From an uncultured Bacillota bacterium (GTDB taxonomy: Bacteria; Bacillota_I; Bacilli_A; RFN20; CAG-288): DNA of 64,000 nt. The stretch is taken from positions 1-64,000 of the forward strand of contig CASDVP010000003.1 of NCBI GenBank assembly GCA_949284445.1, given 5' to 3'. The notes beneath the pieces are model-generated. The model saw only the letters and a program-made list of their open reading frames with translations. It made no database searches and was not told the origin of the DNA. The position numbers were made by a program, and so were the translations under genes. Positions 32,872 to 41,969 of the stretch are shown here, piece after piece. How positions within the stretch are numbered: position 1 is the first letter of the stretch; each line of letters starts with the position of its first letter.

Positions 32872-34541
32872 AAAACTATTTCTTATTAGTCAAAGCAGTT
32901 TTTGCTTCATCAGTCACCGCAAGGAAAAATCGCAAAAACAAGTTAAAAAAAGGTTCACGCATCCCTCAACTTCTCGCTGCTCTTTTGATCACTGTGATTT
33001 TTAGCATCAATTTCTATTTCAACATCTTTCAATATGCTTCATTAGGTTTATCGATCAATGATATCAGCAATTATCTCATACCGGCTATTTCTTTCGGTAT
33101 CCTTTACTCTTTCTTTTTCTCTCTCACTCTTTCTTTCAATGTGTTCTTCTTATCAAATAATGAAGCTTTTCTCTCTTTACCGATATCTGGAAACCGCTTG
33201 TTGAGCGCCAGATTCATCTTACATTTCTTCAACTCTTTTTGTTACGGATCCGCTTTGATTTTAGTAGAACTAATGATGATACCCATCATGTTCAATTTAG
33301 GAGCATTAGCGATCTTTTATAGCATCGTAATAGGGATTTTGATGGCTTTAGGTATCTGCTTTACTAGCTTCATAATTGCCTGTGCTCTATTTTATTTATT
33401 AAACTTAAAGAACAATAACTTACTTTATACAGTCTTGTCGATCGTCCTATCATTATTAGGCGCTCTCTGTTTAGCTAGCACATCTTCTTTTGCACCAAGT
33501 TTAGACTTATCTATTCCGATAAATGATGGTATTTTAAAATTACAAAATGATTTGACATCTTTTTACAGTTATACTAAGTTTTGTAACTTCCTAGGATATC
33601 TACCAACACGTGGAACGCTGTTAGAAAATACAAATGATCATCTTTCTTTACTATACTTGTTTTTGATCATTTCAGCATTATTTGCTCTGACATATCTTTT
33701 CTCTAAGCGCCTATATTTAAAAGCGATTTCTAAAAACAAAGGCAAAAAGAAAAAGAAGATTAAGGATGAGAGTTCCCTTTCAAAGAAATTCAATCTTTTA
33801 AACAAAGGAACTTTCTATATTTATCTCAAACGAGAATTGAATCTTTTAAAATCACATCCGAGTCTGATAATCAGTTCTTTAATCTCAACCATATCTATCG
33901 CGGTATCTTTGATCATCACCGGTATCTTTACTGCTGAAGGGCTGAATCAAACCGGAAGCAACTTAGAACAACAAAACCTGTTTTATTTAATAATACATAT
34001 TATTGCCCTTGAAACTATCTTCAACCCTTTTATCGGTTTTGCGTCTATTTCGTTAGAAGGTAGGAATTTCTTGATCTTAAAAACAGTACCATTAAAAAAG
34101 AATCAATATTTAGCTGCTAAAGAATTACCATCACTGACATTATCAACATTCTTGAGTTTGCTGGTTTCAACAGTATTCAGCATCTCTTATAACTTAAGCG
34201 CACCATATATCATTGCTTTATTTTTATCAACTATCGCCTCTAGTCTTATAAACACTCTCTTTTCACTTCTTTATGGGATTCTCTTTGCACGTTTTAGCTA
34301 TGATAATTCCTTAGAGCTTTTAAATCGTGGACTCGGTCCTTTTTTATCGACGTTGACCACTTTCTTGTCCCCTATCATTTATGTAGCTATAAATCTCATC
34401 TTCTTCTATTTTACCAATGGTTTGATGTGGGTCAGCATGTTGATAGGCGCTATCATATATTTGCTCAGTGCTATACCACTTTTCCTTCTCATCAAAAAAA
34501 GATTCAATAAGCTTCTAGTATCAGATTTAAATATTTTCTAA
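32868..34541 (+). CDS. ABC-2-type exporter permease
   Basis: A 557-residue membrane protein with roughly 12 predicted helices in two groups, split by a lysine-rich cytoplasmic stretch (SKNKGKKKKKIKDESSLSKK, about 285-305). The lysine run and the arrangement resemble the large YbhS/YthQ-type permeases of Bacilli, with a possible drug, antimicrobial peptide or lipid substrate. It partners the ATPase upstream (ATGA overlap). No immunity or peptide gene is adjacent. Confidence 0.8.
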   Translation: MKNYFLLVKAVFASSVTARKNRKNKLKKGSRIPQLLAALLITVIFSINFYFNIFQYASLGLSINDISNYLIPAISFGILYSFFFSLTLSFNVFFLSNNEAFLSLPISGNRLLSARFILHFFNSFCYGSALILVELMMIPIMFNLGALAIFYSIVIGILMALGICFTSFIIACALFYLLNLKNNNLLYTVLSIVLSLLGALCLASTSSFAPSLDLSIPINDGILKLQNDLTSFYSYTKFCNFLGYLPTRGTLLENTNDHLSLLYLFLIISALFALTYLFSKRLYLKAISKNKGKKKKKIKDESSLSKKFNLLNKGTFYIYLKRELNLLKSHPSLIISSLISTISIAVSLIITGIFTAEGLNQTGSNLEQQNLFYLIIHIIALETIFNPFIGFASISLEGRNFLILKTVPLKKNQYLAAKELPSLTLSTFLSLLVSTVFSISYNLSAPYIIALFLSTIASSLINTLFSLLYGILFARFSYDNSLELLNRGLGPFLSTLTTFLSPIIYVAINLIFFYFTNGLMWVSMLIGAIIYLLSAIPLFLLIKKRFNKLLVSDLNIF

Positions 34542-34604
34542 TCTTGATAAGTTCTTTATTAAAGAGTTAAATTTTAGTAAGCTATTTCAGTGTGAGGTGT
34601 GATT

Positions 34605-35309
34605 ATGCCAAGAATCATTTTAGTAGGTGGAGGTTCTTCTTCTGGTAAAAGTTATGTGACGAGAGCAGTCATCAACAATATCGGGCAAGAATATATCACT
34701 AGAATAACCATTGACGATTATTATAAAGACCAATCCGATATACCATTTGAAGAAAGAGTTAAGGTCAATTATGATCATCCTAAAGCCTTTGATTGGCCTT
34801 TGATCAGAAGTCAAATCTCAGCTCTTAAAGAAGGAAAGACTATCGAAAAACCGATTTATGATTTCACTATTCACAATCGAAAAAAAGAGACTGAAACTAT
34901 CGTCCCTAAAAAGATTGTTGTCGTTGAAGGAATCATGGCACTTGTCGACAAGAGGTTAAGAGATTTAGGCGATTTAAAAGTGTTCATTTACGCATCACAT
35001 GAACGAAGATTTTTAAGAAGAATCATCCGTGATCACAAAGAAAGAAAAAGAACTTTTGAAAATATCGTTAATCAATATTTCACCACTGTTCAACCGATGT
35101 TTGATGAAATAGTCTCCCCGAGTTCAAACTACGCGGATGTCATCGTCAATAATGATGGCGTTAAAAATTTAGCCATCGATGTTCTGACTTGCACATTCAA
35201 AGAAGAATTAGAAAAAGCTATGTCTACTGACACACAAGAACCCCAACTCGAAGAAGAATTCACTGAAGAAATTTTAGAAAAAGTCTTTATCGACAGTAAT
35301 AAACATTAA
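34605..35309 (+). CDS. udk: uridine kinase family protein
   Basis: Phosphorylates uridine and cytidine to their monophosphates in pyrimidine salvage. Walker A is GGSSSGKS (about 8-16), and TIDDYYKD, DHPKAFDW and VVEGIMAL are family motifs. The length of 234 residues exceeds the usual 210 because of an acidic C-terminal tail. ATG 34605 has GAGGTG five bases upstream. A GTG at 34599 lies inside that site and is not used. A pyrimidine nucleoside phosphorylase elsewhere in the window acts in the same salvage pathway. Confidence 0.88.
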   Translation: MPRIILVGGGSSSGKSYVTRAVINNIGQEYITRITIDDYYKDQSDIPFEERVKVNYDHPKAFDWPLIRSQISALKEGKTIEKPIYDFTIHNRKKETETIVPKKIVVVEGIMALVDKRLRDLGDLKVFIYASHERRFLRRIIRDHKERKRTFENIVNQYFTTVQPMFDEIVSPSSNYADVIVNNDGVKNLAIDVLTCTFKEELEKAMSTDTQEPQLEEEFTEEILEKVFIDSNKH

Positions 35310-35374
35310 TTTTTTGTTGACTATTTAACTTCCTTAATTTAAAATATCCTTTGCTTGTAAACAGACAAGCAATT

Positions 35375-35447
35375 GGGGCTGTAGCTCAACTGGGAGAGCG
35401 CATCCATGGCATGGATGAGGTCGCGAGTTCGATCCTCGTCAGCTCCA
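35375..35447 (+). tRNA. tRNA-Ala (GGC)
   Basis: A cloverleaf on the + strand: acceptor GGGGCTG with CAGCTCC (one G-T pair), D arm GCTC/GAGC, anticodon stem CATCC/GGATG around ATGGCAT (anticodon GGC), and T loop TTCGATC. The length is 73 bases with no encoded CCA. It marks the left edge of the small accessory island. Confidence 0.95.
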
Positions 35448-35461
35448 CAAGAATGAATTAT

Positions 35462-35502
35462 AGTCTGATATTCCTTAAAAATAGGATTAATCAGACTTTT
35501 TT
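35462..35502 (+). terminator. terminator of tRNA-Ala
   Basis: AGTCTGAT (35462-35469) pairs with ATCAGACT (35490-35497), with an inner TCCT/AGGA pairing, and a T run follows. Confidence 0.75.
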
Positions 35503-35503
35503 A

Positions 35504-36073
35504 TTACTCATGAGAAATAGTCAGTGGATTAAAAATAATCTTGCTACCAACAATATTTTTAGCAATTTTTAAATCAACAGAATTTTCTATCTTTTGAATG
35601 AAGGCGATGTCAACAGATTCCCAGATGAAAACCCATGCCACAACATCGATGACTTCTTTCCACATACCTAATGTATCTGAAAAGTAAAAGTCTAAAATAA
35701 ACATCAAGCAGAATATCAAAACACCTATGATAAATAAAATAATAGATAACAGATAATTGCTCTTTTGCTTTCCTCTTTGATGAGTTAATGAATGCTGAAA
35801 ATAGCTTTTGATCGCATTTTGAAAAATCGGCTTTTCTTTTTCATCTATGACATCACTTATCAAGTTGATAGTAACACCATATTTCCACAAAAGAATGCGT
35901 TTATTAATCGTTATATATTCAGCCACATCATTACTAATGACTGGTTCATCATAGTAAAAAGGAGATAAGAAATTACTGTCGTCAGTTATTTTCAAATTCA
36001 ACACAGCTCGATTGTTTTCGTCTAAAACAATCTTCATTTTCTTTGCTAATTTATTAATTTTTTCTTGTTCCAT
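35504..36073 (-). CDS. hypothetical membrane protein with two helices
   Basis: A 189-residue protein that I do not recognise. The first 105 residues are soluble and charged. Two membrane helices follow (about 106-127 and 138-155), then a 35-residue cytoplasmic tail. No Shine-Dalgarno site precedes ATG 36073, but TATAAT (36085-36080) ends six bases upstream, the distance expected for a transcript starting at the ATG itself. It is in the accessory island and transcribed alone. Confidence 0.5.
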   Translation of the reverse strand: MEQEKINKLAKKMKIVLDENNRAVLNLKITDDSNFLSPFYYDEPVISNDVAEYITINKRILLWKYGVTINLISDVIDEKEKPIFQNAIKSYFQHSLTHQRGKQKSNYLLSIILFIIGVLIFCLMFILDFYFSDTLGMWKEVIDVVAWVFIWESVDIAFIQKIENSVDLKIAKNIVGSKIIFNPLTISHE

Positions 36074-36079
36074 AATTAA

Positions 36080-36085
36080 ATTATA
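36080..36085 (-). promoter_or_regulatory. -10 element giving an apparently leaderless start
   Basis: Minus-strand TATAAT is separated from ATG 36073 by six bases (TTAATT). Transcription should therefore begin at or next to the A of the start codon. Confidence 0.5.
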
Positions 36086-36197
36086 TACTAGTTATTAATA
36101 AAAAAACTATACTTGCCTCCTTTAACTTACCAAATCGTTTGGTCAATTAATACGAAGAACGTCATGCTAAAAATGAACATTTACGAATGTAACATAA

Positions 36198-36615
36198 TTA
36201 ATAATCTTGTAGAGTCGAATCTTTAACTTTATAAACCATCTCATTGCTACGATCATCGAAAATACCAAAGCATTTAAACATGTCTTCAATCAAGCCAAGC
36301 TAATTCTATTTCTACTTCCCAAAAACTTTTTCCATCCCAAATCTTCGATTTTAGAAACTTCTCTCTTAGAGCTCCCTCGCTTGGGCCTTCCATCTCGATT
36401 TGGCTAAAGTCTATTTTTCTTCCTTTTTCATCAAGAACGTCTTCATAATATTTGTTGTCGATATTTCTAGCTTTCCACTTCATGATTCTTAGATGCATTG
36501 TGTGGTCATCGTCAAAGTAACTATCAAAGAAATAAATATACCCATTATAATAGATAGTTGCATCAGCATTCCACCATCCAGTATCCAAAAATTGACTGAG
36601 ATTACCATTGATCAT
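36198..36615 (-). pseudogene. hypothetical protein with a probable 3'-end frameshift
   Basis: From ATG 36615, with GGAGG in front, the reading frame gives 109 residues (MINGNLSQFLDTGWWNADAT and onward) and stops at 36286. One base further the neighbouring frame continues naturally from AWL with IEDMFKCFGIFDDRSNEM to a TAA at 36198, so a one-base insertion near 36287 has probably cut about 30 residues. The protein is rich in aromatic and acidic residues and I do not recognise it. It overlaps the end of the upstream gene by 14 bases, as toxin-immunity pairs often do, but nothing else supports that role. Confidence 0.5.
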
Positions 36616-36997
36616 ATCCTATATCCTCCAAATAATCTTTATATTTCTTCTTCACTTCATCACTAATAAACATGGCAGCTTTATGTTCTAGATTATCCTT
36701 TTCATAGACATGCATGTGCCAAATACTATGATCTCTATCCCCATGATTTAGTTTCGGCTCAGGATGATAAGCAATTTCGATGATTGGCATGTGATCAGCA
36801 CCATAAATTCGCATAGCATGGAAAACACCTTTTTTGTAGATAACATAGATGGTATCTGGCGAGTGGGAATAATCTGGCATTGAATGATTTCTACCTATGC
36901 CCTCTATCACTTTTTCGCCATGTGAAAGAATGTATTTGGTCTCATATTCGTCGTCCATATAATGACCATTTTTAGCAACAGATCCTCGTGATGACAT
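36602..36997 (-). CDS. hypothetical histidine-rich protein of the accessory island
   Basis: 131 residues starting MSSRGSVAKNGHYMDDE. ATG 36997 is chosen because AGGAGGAG lies a few bases upstream, directly at the end of the recombinase-fusion gene. The middle is rich in His and Asp (AYHPEPKLNHGDRDHSIWHM), which could bind metal. The family is not recognised. It overlaps the next small gene by 14 bases. Earlier starts up to 37114 run through the fusion gene and lack a binding site. Confidence 0.55.
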   Translation of the reverse strand: MSSRGSVAKNGHYMDDEYETKYILSHGEKVIEGIGRNHSMPDYSHSPDTIYVIYKKGVFHAMRIYGADHMPIIEIAYHPEPKLNHGDRDHSIWHMHVYEKDNLEHKAAMFISDEVKKKYKDYLEDIGYDQW

Positions 36998-36998
36998 G

Positions 36999-38279
36999 TC
37001 AGTTCTCCTCCTTTGATATCGTACCATCCCAGTTGAATAATCGTATCTGATTTCGTTGAGACAATTGCATCTTACCACCAAAAGTATTTTCATATGGTAT
37101 AACACATACATCATCCGGAATACCTTCTATTTTTTGACCCACACATATTTGTTTTGAGTTAGGAAATCTTGTTCTCAACTTTTGAAGACCTTTTAAGAAT
37201 AGTGGTTTGCATTGTTCATTATTAACGCCGAGTGTAGATATAAATAAAATGGAACCATCTCGAAGACCAGCAAAACAGATATTATAGGTATCCTCATCTA
37301 CCCATCCTACAGTCGGGTAGACTTTTATCCCATAACTTTGAAGATATCTTTCAAACCAACGAGATTTTGCTATTTTAATATCTTTTTCGGCAATTAACTT
37401 ATTGTATTCTTCTTCCTTATTTTTATATTTTTCCTCGAGTTCTGCGTACTTTTTCTTCCAAATGTCCTGGTCTTGGATGGTTTTGGTATTTGCATCGATC
37501 AATAGCCTGAACTCCTTTGCGTATTCTTCTAAAGTTTCTTTAGTACTGTTGATTTTAGCTTCCAATTTCGATGTATCAGTAAGAAGAGTTTTGACGTTTT
37601 CAAGATTCATCAATATCTCTTCTTTATTCGAATACATCCTGTTATAAGCGATGAGGAACCTTCTTTTTACATCATCTTCCATCAAATGAGGCGTCTTGCA
37701 ATGGTGCTTAAACTTATTGTTGCATTGAAATATCTCTTTTCTATTCGTTGTCGAATGCCATATCTTCTTTCCGTATGAAGAACCACAATCTTCGCATACC
37801 AGTTTCGCGCAGAATGGATTCTTATACGAATACGAATATTTGAGCTCTTTCCTTCTTCTTAGCTCGATTTGAACCAGTTCCCACTCCTCTTCGCTTATTA
37901 TCCAAGGATGGGAATTCTTGACGTAGTATTGGGGAATCTCTCCTTCGTTCTTTTTCTTCTTATGGTCGAGGAAATTGACTACGAAGGTCTTTTGAAGAAG
38001 AGCATCGCCTTTGTATTTCTCGTTGCTTAAAATAGCAAGAACGGATGCCTTTCCCCATTTGTCTTTGCCTGCTGGCGTCTTGATACCGTCCCTAGTGAGT
38101 TCCCTAGCAATGTTCTCTGCGCTTTTACCAATCATGAAATCGAAGTATATTCTTTTTACAACCTTCGCCTCTTCTTCATCAATTGCGATTTCGCCATTAG
38201 GTCCTTTCTTATATCCAAGAAACTGAATATCTAATATTATGAAAAGAATTCTAGTTGAGATAATGCAGTTTGTTACCAC
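36999..38279 (-). pseudogene. N-terminally truncated serine recombinase fused in frame to a DUF4417-like domain
   Basis: A 426-codon open frame made of two unrelated parts. Residues about 21-285 are the recombinase domain (FLGYKKGPNGEIAIDEEEAK), the zinc-beta-ribbon (CAKLVCEDCGSSYGKK) and the coiled coil of a large serine recombinase. The catalytic N-terminal resolvase domain is absent. Residues about 305-426 (RYLQSYGIKVYPTVGW, CFAGLRDGSILFISTLGV) match the C-terminal half of DUF4417, a domain seen on mobile elements and phages. The GTG start has no binding site and lies in tRNA-flanking sequence, so the 5' part looks lost by deletion. Whether the fusion is expressed is unknown. Confidence 0.75.
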
Positions 38280-38301
38280 AATTTATTATCTATTATCTCA
38301 A
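38255..38301. repeat. 10-base inverted repeat beside tRNA-Trp
   Basis: TTGAGATAAT (38255-38264) and ATTATCTCAA (38292-38301) are exact reverse complements 27 bases apart, between the recombinase remnant and tRNA-Trp. It could terminate the tRNA transcript or be a relic of an integration site. Confidence 0.5.
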
Positions 38302-38317
38302 AATGAGCATAAAAAAA

Positions 38318-38388
38318 CGGGGGAAGAAAGAATCGAACTCTCAATAACGGTTTTGGAGACCGCTGTTATGCCATTTAACTATTCCCCC
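38318..38388 (-). tRNA. tRNA-Trp (CCA)
   Basis: A minus-strand cloverleaf: acceptor GGGGGAA with TTCCCCC, anticodon loop CTCCAAA (anticodon CCA), T loop TTCGATT and discriminator G. The length is 71 bases and no 3' CCA is encoded. Reading UGG only is consistent with UGA being a stop in this genome. Confidence 0.94.
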
Positions 38389-38444
38389 AAAAACAGCGCT
38401 TATTAGTTTAAGAAAAGCGCCATTAAAAGTCAAATATCTAAAGA

Positions 38445-38876
38445 TTATTTTTGAAATTCTTTAGCGATTCTGTTGACTAAAGACATGTCGGCTTTGCCAG
38501 CATACTTAGTTTTGAATTCGATCATGACTGCTTTGATAGATTTATCAGCTAAAGAATTGATGACATTACGGATTTCATCTTCAGACATCATTTGAGGCAA
38601 ATAACCTTTGATGATATCGATCTGAATCTGAGAATTCTCAGCTTCAACAGGTTTACCACCGTTAGCATACATCTCTTTTTCATCTTCTAATTCTTTTAAA
38701 GCTTTATTCAATAAAGAAACGATATCAGCATCAGTCAGTTCTTGACATTTTGCCTTCTTTTCAATCTCAGCTTTCTGGAAATTAGCGATGAGAACACCTA
38801 GAACATTTTGTTTGTTGACATCATGTTCTTTTAAAGCAGCCATTTTGGCTTTTTTCAATTCTAATAATGTGACCAT
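38445..38876 (-). CDS. YqeY/GatB-like domain protein
   Basis: A 143-residue cytoplasmic protein homologous to the tRNA-binding tail of the amidotransferase subunit GatB. LTDADIVSLLNKALKELEDE, GYLPQMMSEDEI and the C-terminal GKADMSLVNRIAKEF are typical. Its exact role is not established in general. ATG 38876 is chosen because GAGG lies nine bases upstream, whereas ATG 38882 is only three bases from it. It follows mreB by 11 bases and is co-transcribed. Confidence 0.88.
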   Translation of the reverse strand: MVTLLELKKAKMAALKEHDVNKQNVLGVLIANFQKAEIEKKAKCQELTDADIVSLLNKALKELEDEKEMYANGGKPVEAENSQIQIDIIKGYLPQMMSEDEIRNVINSLADKSIKAVMIEFKTKYAGKADMSLVNRIAKEFQK

Positions 38877-38887
38877 AATCATTGACC

Positions 38888-39874
38888 TCACTTTTTCTCT
38901 AACATATGTGCAAAAACTTTTAAACCTCTACCGATAGCTTCAGCAGGTTTATCAATAACTTGAACAGGAATCGATAATTGGGCTTGGAAGTATTCTTTGA
39001 TACCGCCTAATAAAGCACCACCACCTGATAAGAGCAATCCATTTTTGGTGATATCAGCGACTAATTCTGGCTGACACATCGAAATGACATCCGTGATCTT
39101 TAAGATGATAAAATCTAACAAAGGTTTTATCACATTTTTTAGTTCATAAGAAGAAACAACGATCGAAGATGGTAAAGAGGTGATGGTATCTCTGCCTTTC
39201 ACTTCCACCAATTGATTTTCCGCTAGTGCTGAGACATTACCTAAACGCTGTTTGATATACTCAGCGCTTTTCAATCCGATCGCTAAGTGCTGTTTCTGTA
39301 ATAAGTAACGGCGTATCGCTTCATCTAATGACGAAGAAGATATAAAGGTATTAGCAGCATGAACGATCTCTCCCATCGATAGAAGAGCGATATCAGTGAT
39401 ACCAGAACCTAAATCACAAATCAAAGTGGCCGATGGTGAGAAGACAGTGTCACTAGCGCCTAAAGCTGCTAATTTTGCTTGGCTTTCAACATATATTTCT
39501 TTAGCAGATAGTGACTTGCCTAAGCTTATCAAAGCGTCAGTATTGACTTGCGTCGAGAGACTCGGATTAGAAAAAATATAAGTCGCACCTCTATAACTAC
39601 GGCTGAGATTGACGCTTTCTAAAGCATGAGTCAAAAAGAGATTACAAGCATCTAAATCTGCGATATAGCCGTTAGAAACAGGCGAGATGACTTGATAATT
39701 ATACGGTGATTTATCTTTGATACGATTCGCTAAAAAACCGATTTCTTTAACCTGTCTAGTGCTCTTATCTAAAGCGATGACAGATGGTTCGTAAAAAACG
39801 ATTTCATCATTGATAGAAGAATAGATAGAAGTATTTGAACTACCTAAATCAATTCCTATGACAACTTTTTTCAT
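38888..39874 (-). CDS. mreB: MreB-family actin-like cell-shape protein
   Basis: Forms membrane-associated filaments that guide lateral wall synthesis. The 328-residue product has the actin-fold phosphate loops GIDLGSSNTSIY and LICDLGSGITDIALL, and the adenosine motif GLLLSGGGALLGGI. It may be one of several MreB/Mbl paralogues; mreC and mreD are not nearby. No Shine-Dalgarno site precedes the ATG. TAAAAT nine bases upstream suggests a near-leaderless transcript, although co-transcription with typA is also possible. Confidence 0.88.
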   Translation of the reverse strand: MKKVVIGIDLGSSNTSIYSSINDEIVFYEPSVIALDKSTRQVKEIGFLANRIKDKSPYNYQVISPVSNGYIADLDACNLFLTHALESVNLSRSYRGATYIFSNPSLSTQVNTDALISLGKSLSAKEIYVESQAKLAALGASDTVFSPSATLICDLGSGITDIALLSMGEIVHAANTFISSSSLDEAIRRYLLQKQHLAIGLKSAEYIKQRLGNVSALAENQLVEVKGRDTITSLPSSIVVSSYELKNVIKPLLDFIILKITDVISMCQPELVADITKNGLLLSGGGALLGGIKEYFQAQLSIPVQVIDKPAEAIGRGLKVFAHMLEKK

Positions 39875-39883
39875 AACTGCTAT

Positions 39884-39889
39884 ATTTTA
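39884..39889 (-). promoter_or_regulatory. possible -10 element close to the mreB start
   Basis: Minus-strand TAAAAT ends nine bases before ATG 39874, and no good -35 element is visible. With no ribosome binding site it is one of several starts here that look leaderless. Confidence 0.3.
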
Positions 39890-39910
39890 CAACATTTCAT
39901 ATCAGACTTA

Positions 39911-41746
39911 CTAACGTTTATATTCTTCTGGATGATGAGCCTCATATTTCTTTCTTTCTTCAGTGTTGAGGATTCTCTTTCTCATACGAATAGACTTAGG
40001 AGTGACTTCCACCAATTCATCACTGTTGACATAATCAAGACAGTCTTCCAAAGACATACGTCGAGGAGATTTCAAAACGACAGTGACATCTTTATTAGAA
40101 CTTCTTTGGTTACCTAAAGACTTAGCTTTTATCACATTGACGGCTAAATCCATTTGATATTTATTTTCGCCGACGATCATACCTTCATAAACATCGACGC
40201 CTGGACCGATGAACATCGTTCCTCTCTCTTCAGCAGATTTTAAAGCATATGCTGTCGACATACCGGTATCAGTTGCGACTAAAACACCTAATGATCTCTG
40301 ACCGATAGCCCTATCGATCTTCGGTCTGAATTCTCTAAAAGAGTGGTTGATGATACCGTATCCTTTAGTCAAGGTCATAAACGGATTCATGAAGGAGATA
40401 AGTCCTCGAGAAGGGATGATATAGACTAACCTGGTCTGACCATTTTCACTGGTCATATTGACAGTCTCTGCCTGTCTACCACCGACTAATTGCATAACGT
40501 TACCAGCGAATTCATCAGGGACATCGATCTGTAAATCTTCAAAAGGTTCACACTCAACACCATCGATGACTTTAGTGATAACCATCGGCTTAGAGACTTG
40601 TAACTCAAAGCCTTCACGGCGCATAGTTTCGATCAAAACTGAAAGATGTAATTCACCACGACCGGTGACCATGAATGATTCGTTAGCGGATTGAACTTCA
40701 AAACGCATAGAAACATCTTTTTGACTTTCTTCATATAGACGATCACGTATCTTTTGAGCAGTCAATAATTTACCTTCTTTTCCAGCAAAAGGAGAGGTGT
40801 TGGCTGAAAAAGACATCTTCATCGTCGGCTCATCGATTCTCAGAGGAGGTAAAGCCTCTAAGCAATCATTAGAACAGACAGTCTCACCGACCATGATGTC
40901 AGGTAAGCCAGCGATACCACAGATATCACCAGCTTCGACTTCTTCAGCTTCGATTCTGCTCAAGCCATGGAAGGTGAAGAGCTTTGCAACCTTGAATTTA
41001 GATGTTGAACCATCTAAACGGATACAAGTGACATCCTGACCGATTTTAATGGTTCCTCGATCCACTCTACCGATACCGATTCTTCCGACATAACGATTGT
41101 AATCGAGTAAGGAAGGCTGAAATTGAAGCGGCTTAGTGCGGTCAGCATTAGGTGCAGGAATAGTTTTGATGATGGTATCAAATAATGCATCCATATCTGG
41201 CTTTTGAGTAGAGATATCTTTGTCCAAAGAAGAAGTCATATTCAAAGCTGATGTATAAACAACAGGGAATTCTAACTGTTCATCATCAGCGCCTAAATCC
41301 ATAAACAATTCTAAAACTTCATTGAGAGCTCTCTCTGGATCAGCACCAGGTCTATCGACTTTATTGATGACGACCACTGTCTTTAAATGATAAGAAATAG
41401 CTTGCTTTAAGACAAAACGTGTTTGAGGCATCGGTCCATCAAAAGCATCGACTAAAAGACAGACACCATCGACCATATTCATGATTCTTTCGACTTCACC
41501 AGAGAAATCAGCGTGTCCAGGAGTATCGACGATATTGATCTTATAGCCCTTATAGTTGACACCAGTAGTCTTGGCTAAAATAGTGATGCCTCTTTCATGC
41601 TCGAGAGGATTCGAATCCATGCAACAGGTATCGACATGTTCATTATCTCTAAACGTTCCACTCTTCTTCAAAAGAGCATCGACAAGAGTAGTTTTGCCGT
41701 GATCGACGTGAGCGATAATAGCAACGTTTCTGATCTTTTCGTTCAT
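39911..41746 (-). CDS. typA: translational GTPase TypA/BipA
   Basis: A ribosome-associated GTPase used in stress and in 50S assembly. The 611 residues match the family length. G1 is AHVDHGKTT, the switch region carries HERGITI, G3 is [14 protein letters not shown] and G4 is NKVDRPGA. The EF-G-like domains and the C-terminal [13 protein letters not shown] follow. ATG 41746 is chosen for the GGAGGT nearby. The start seven codons earlier has none. Confidence 0.96.
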   Translation of the reverse strand: MNEKIRNVAIIAHVDHGKTTLVDALLKKSGTFRDNEHVDTCCMDSNPLEHERGITILAKTTGVNYKGYKINIVDTPGHADFSGEVERIMNMVDGVCLLVDAFDGPMPQTRFVLKQAISYHLKTVVVINKVDRPGADPERALNEVLELFMDLGADDEQLEFPVVYTSALNMTSSLDKDISTQKPDMDALFDTIIKTIPAPNADRTKPLQFQPSLLDYNRYVGRIGIGRVDRGTIKIGQDVTCIRLDGSTSKFKVAKLFTFHGLSRIEAEEVEAGDICGIAGLPDIMVGETVCSNDCLEALPPLRIDEPTMKMSFSANTSPFAGKEGKLLTAQKIRDRLYEESQKDVSMRFEVQSANESFMVTGRGELHLSVLIETMRREGFELQVSKPMVITKVIDGVECEPFEDLQIDVPDEFAGNVMQLVGGRQAETVNMTSENGQTRLVYIIPSRGLISFMNPFMTLTKGYGIINHSFREFRPKIDRAIGQRSLGVLVATDTGMSTAYALKSAEERGTMFIGPGVDVYEGMIVGENKYQMDLAVNVIKAKSLGNQRSSNKDVTVVLKSPRRMSLEDCLDYVNSDELVEVTPKSIRMRKRILNTEERKKYEAHHPEEYKR

Positions 41747-41824
41747 ATAAAAACCTCCAACGAGCATAATTAATGCAAAAAGTATTATATATATACTTAA
41801 GTTATAAGAAAATATTTTTTTATA

Positions 41825-41838
41825 TGTAAACGTTTCCG
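41825..41838. promoter_or_regulatory. cre-like palindrome upstream of typA
   Basis: TGTAAACGTTTCCG matches the CcpA/LacI-family operator consensus at all but two positions. It lies about 80 bases upstream of the typA start in the 41747-41969 gap. No regulator gene is nearby, so this is only a candidate. Confidence 0.25.
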
Positions 41839-41969
41839 CAGAATAAAAATTGATGTTTTAAATATTAAAACACATTCAACTGAATTGATGATACTTTGAA
41901 TAATAGATAAGCAACTTTAACTGCTTTTAAAGCGTTGTTTATCAATTAAATACAGTAAAGAATAAACAA

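Noticed and set aside
38011-38226. Plus-strand frame in the recombinase remnant
   Set aside because: No start site or homology. The minus strand carries recognisable recombinase sequence.
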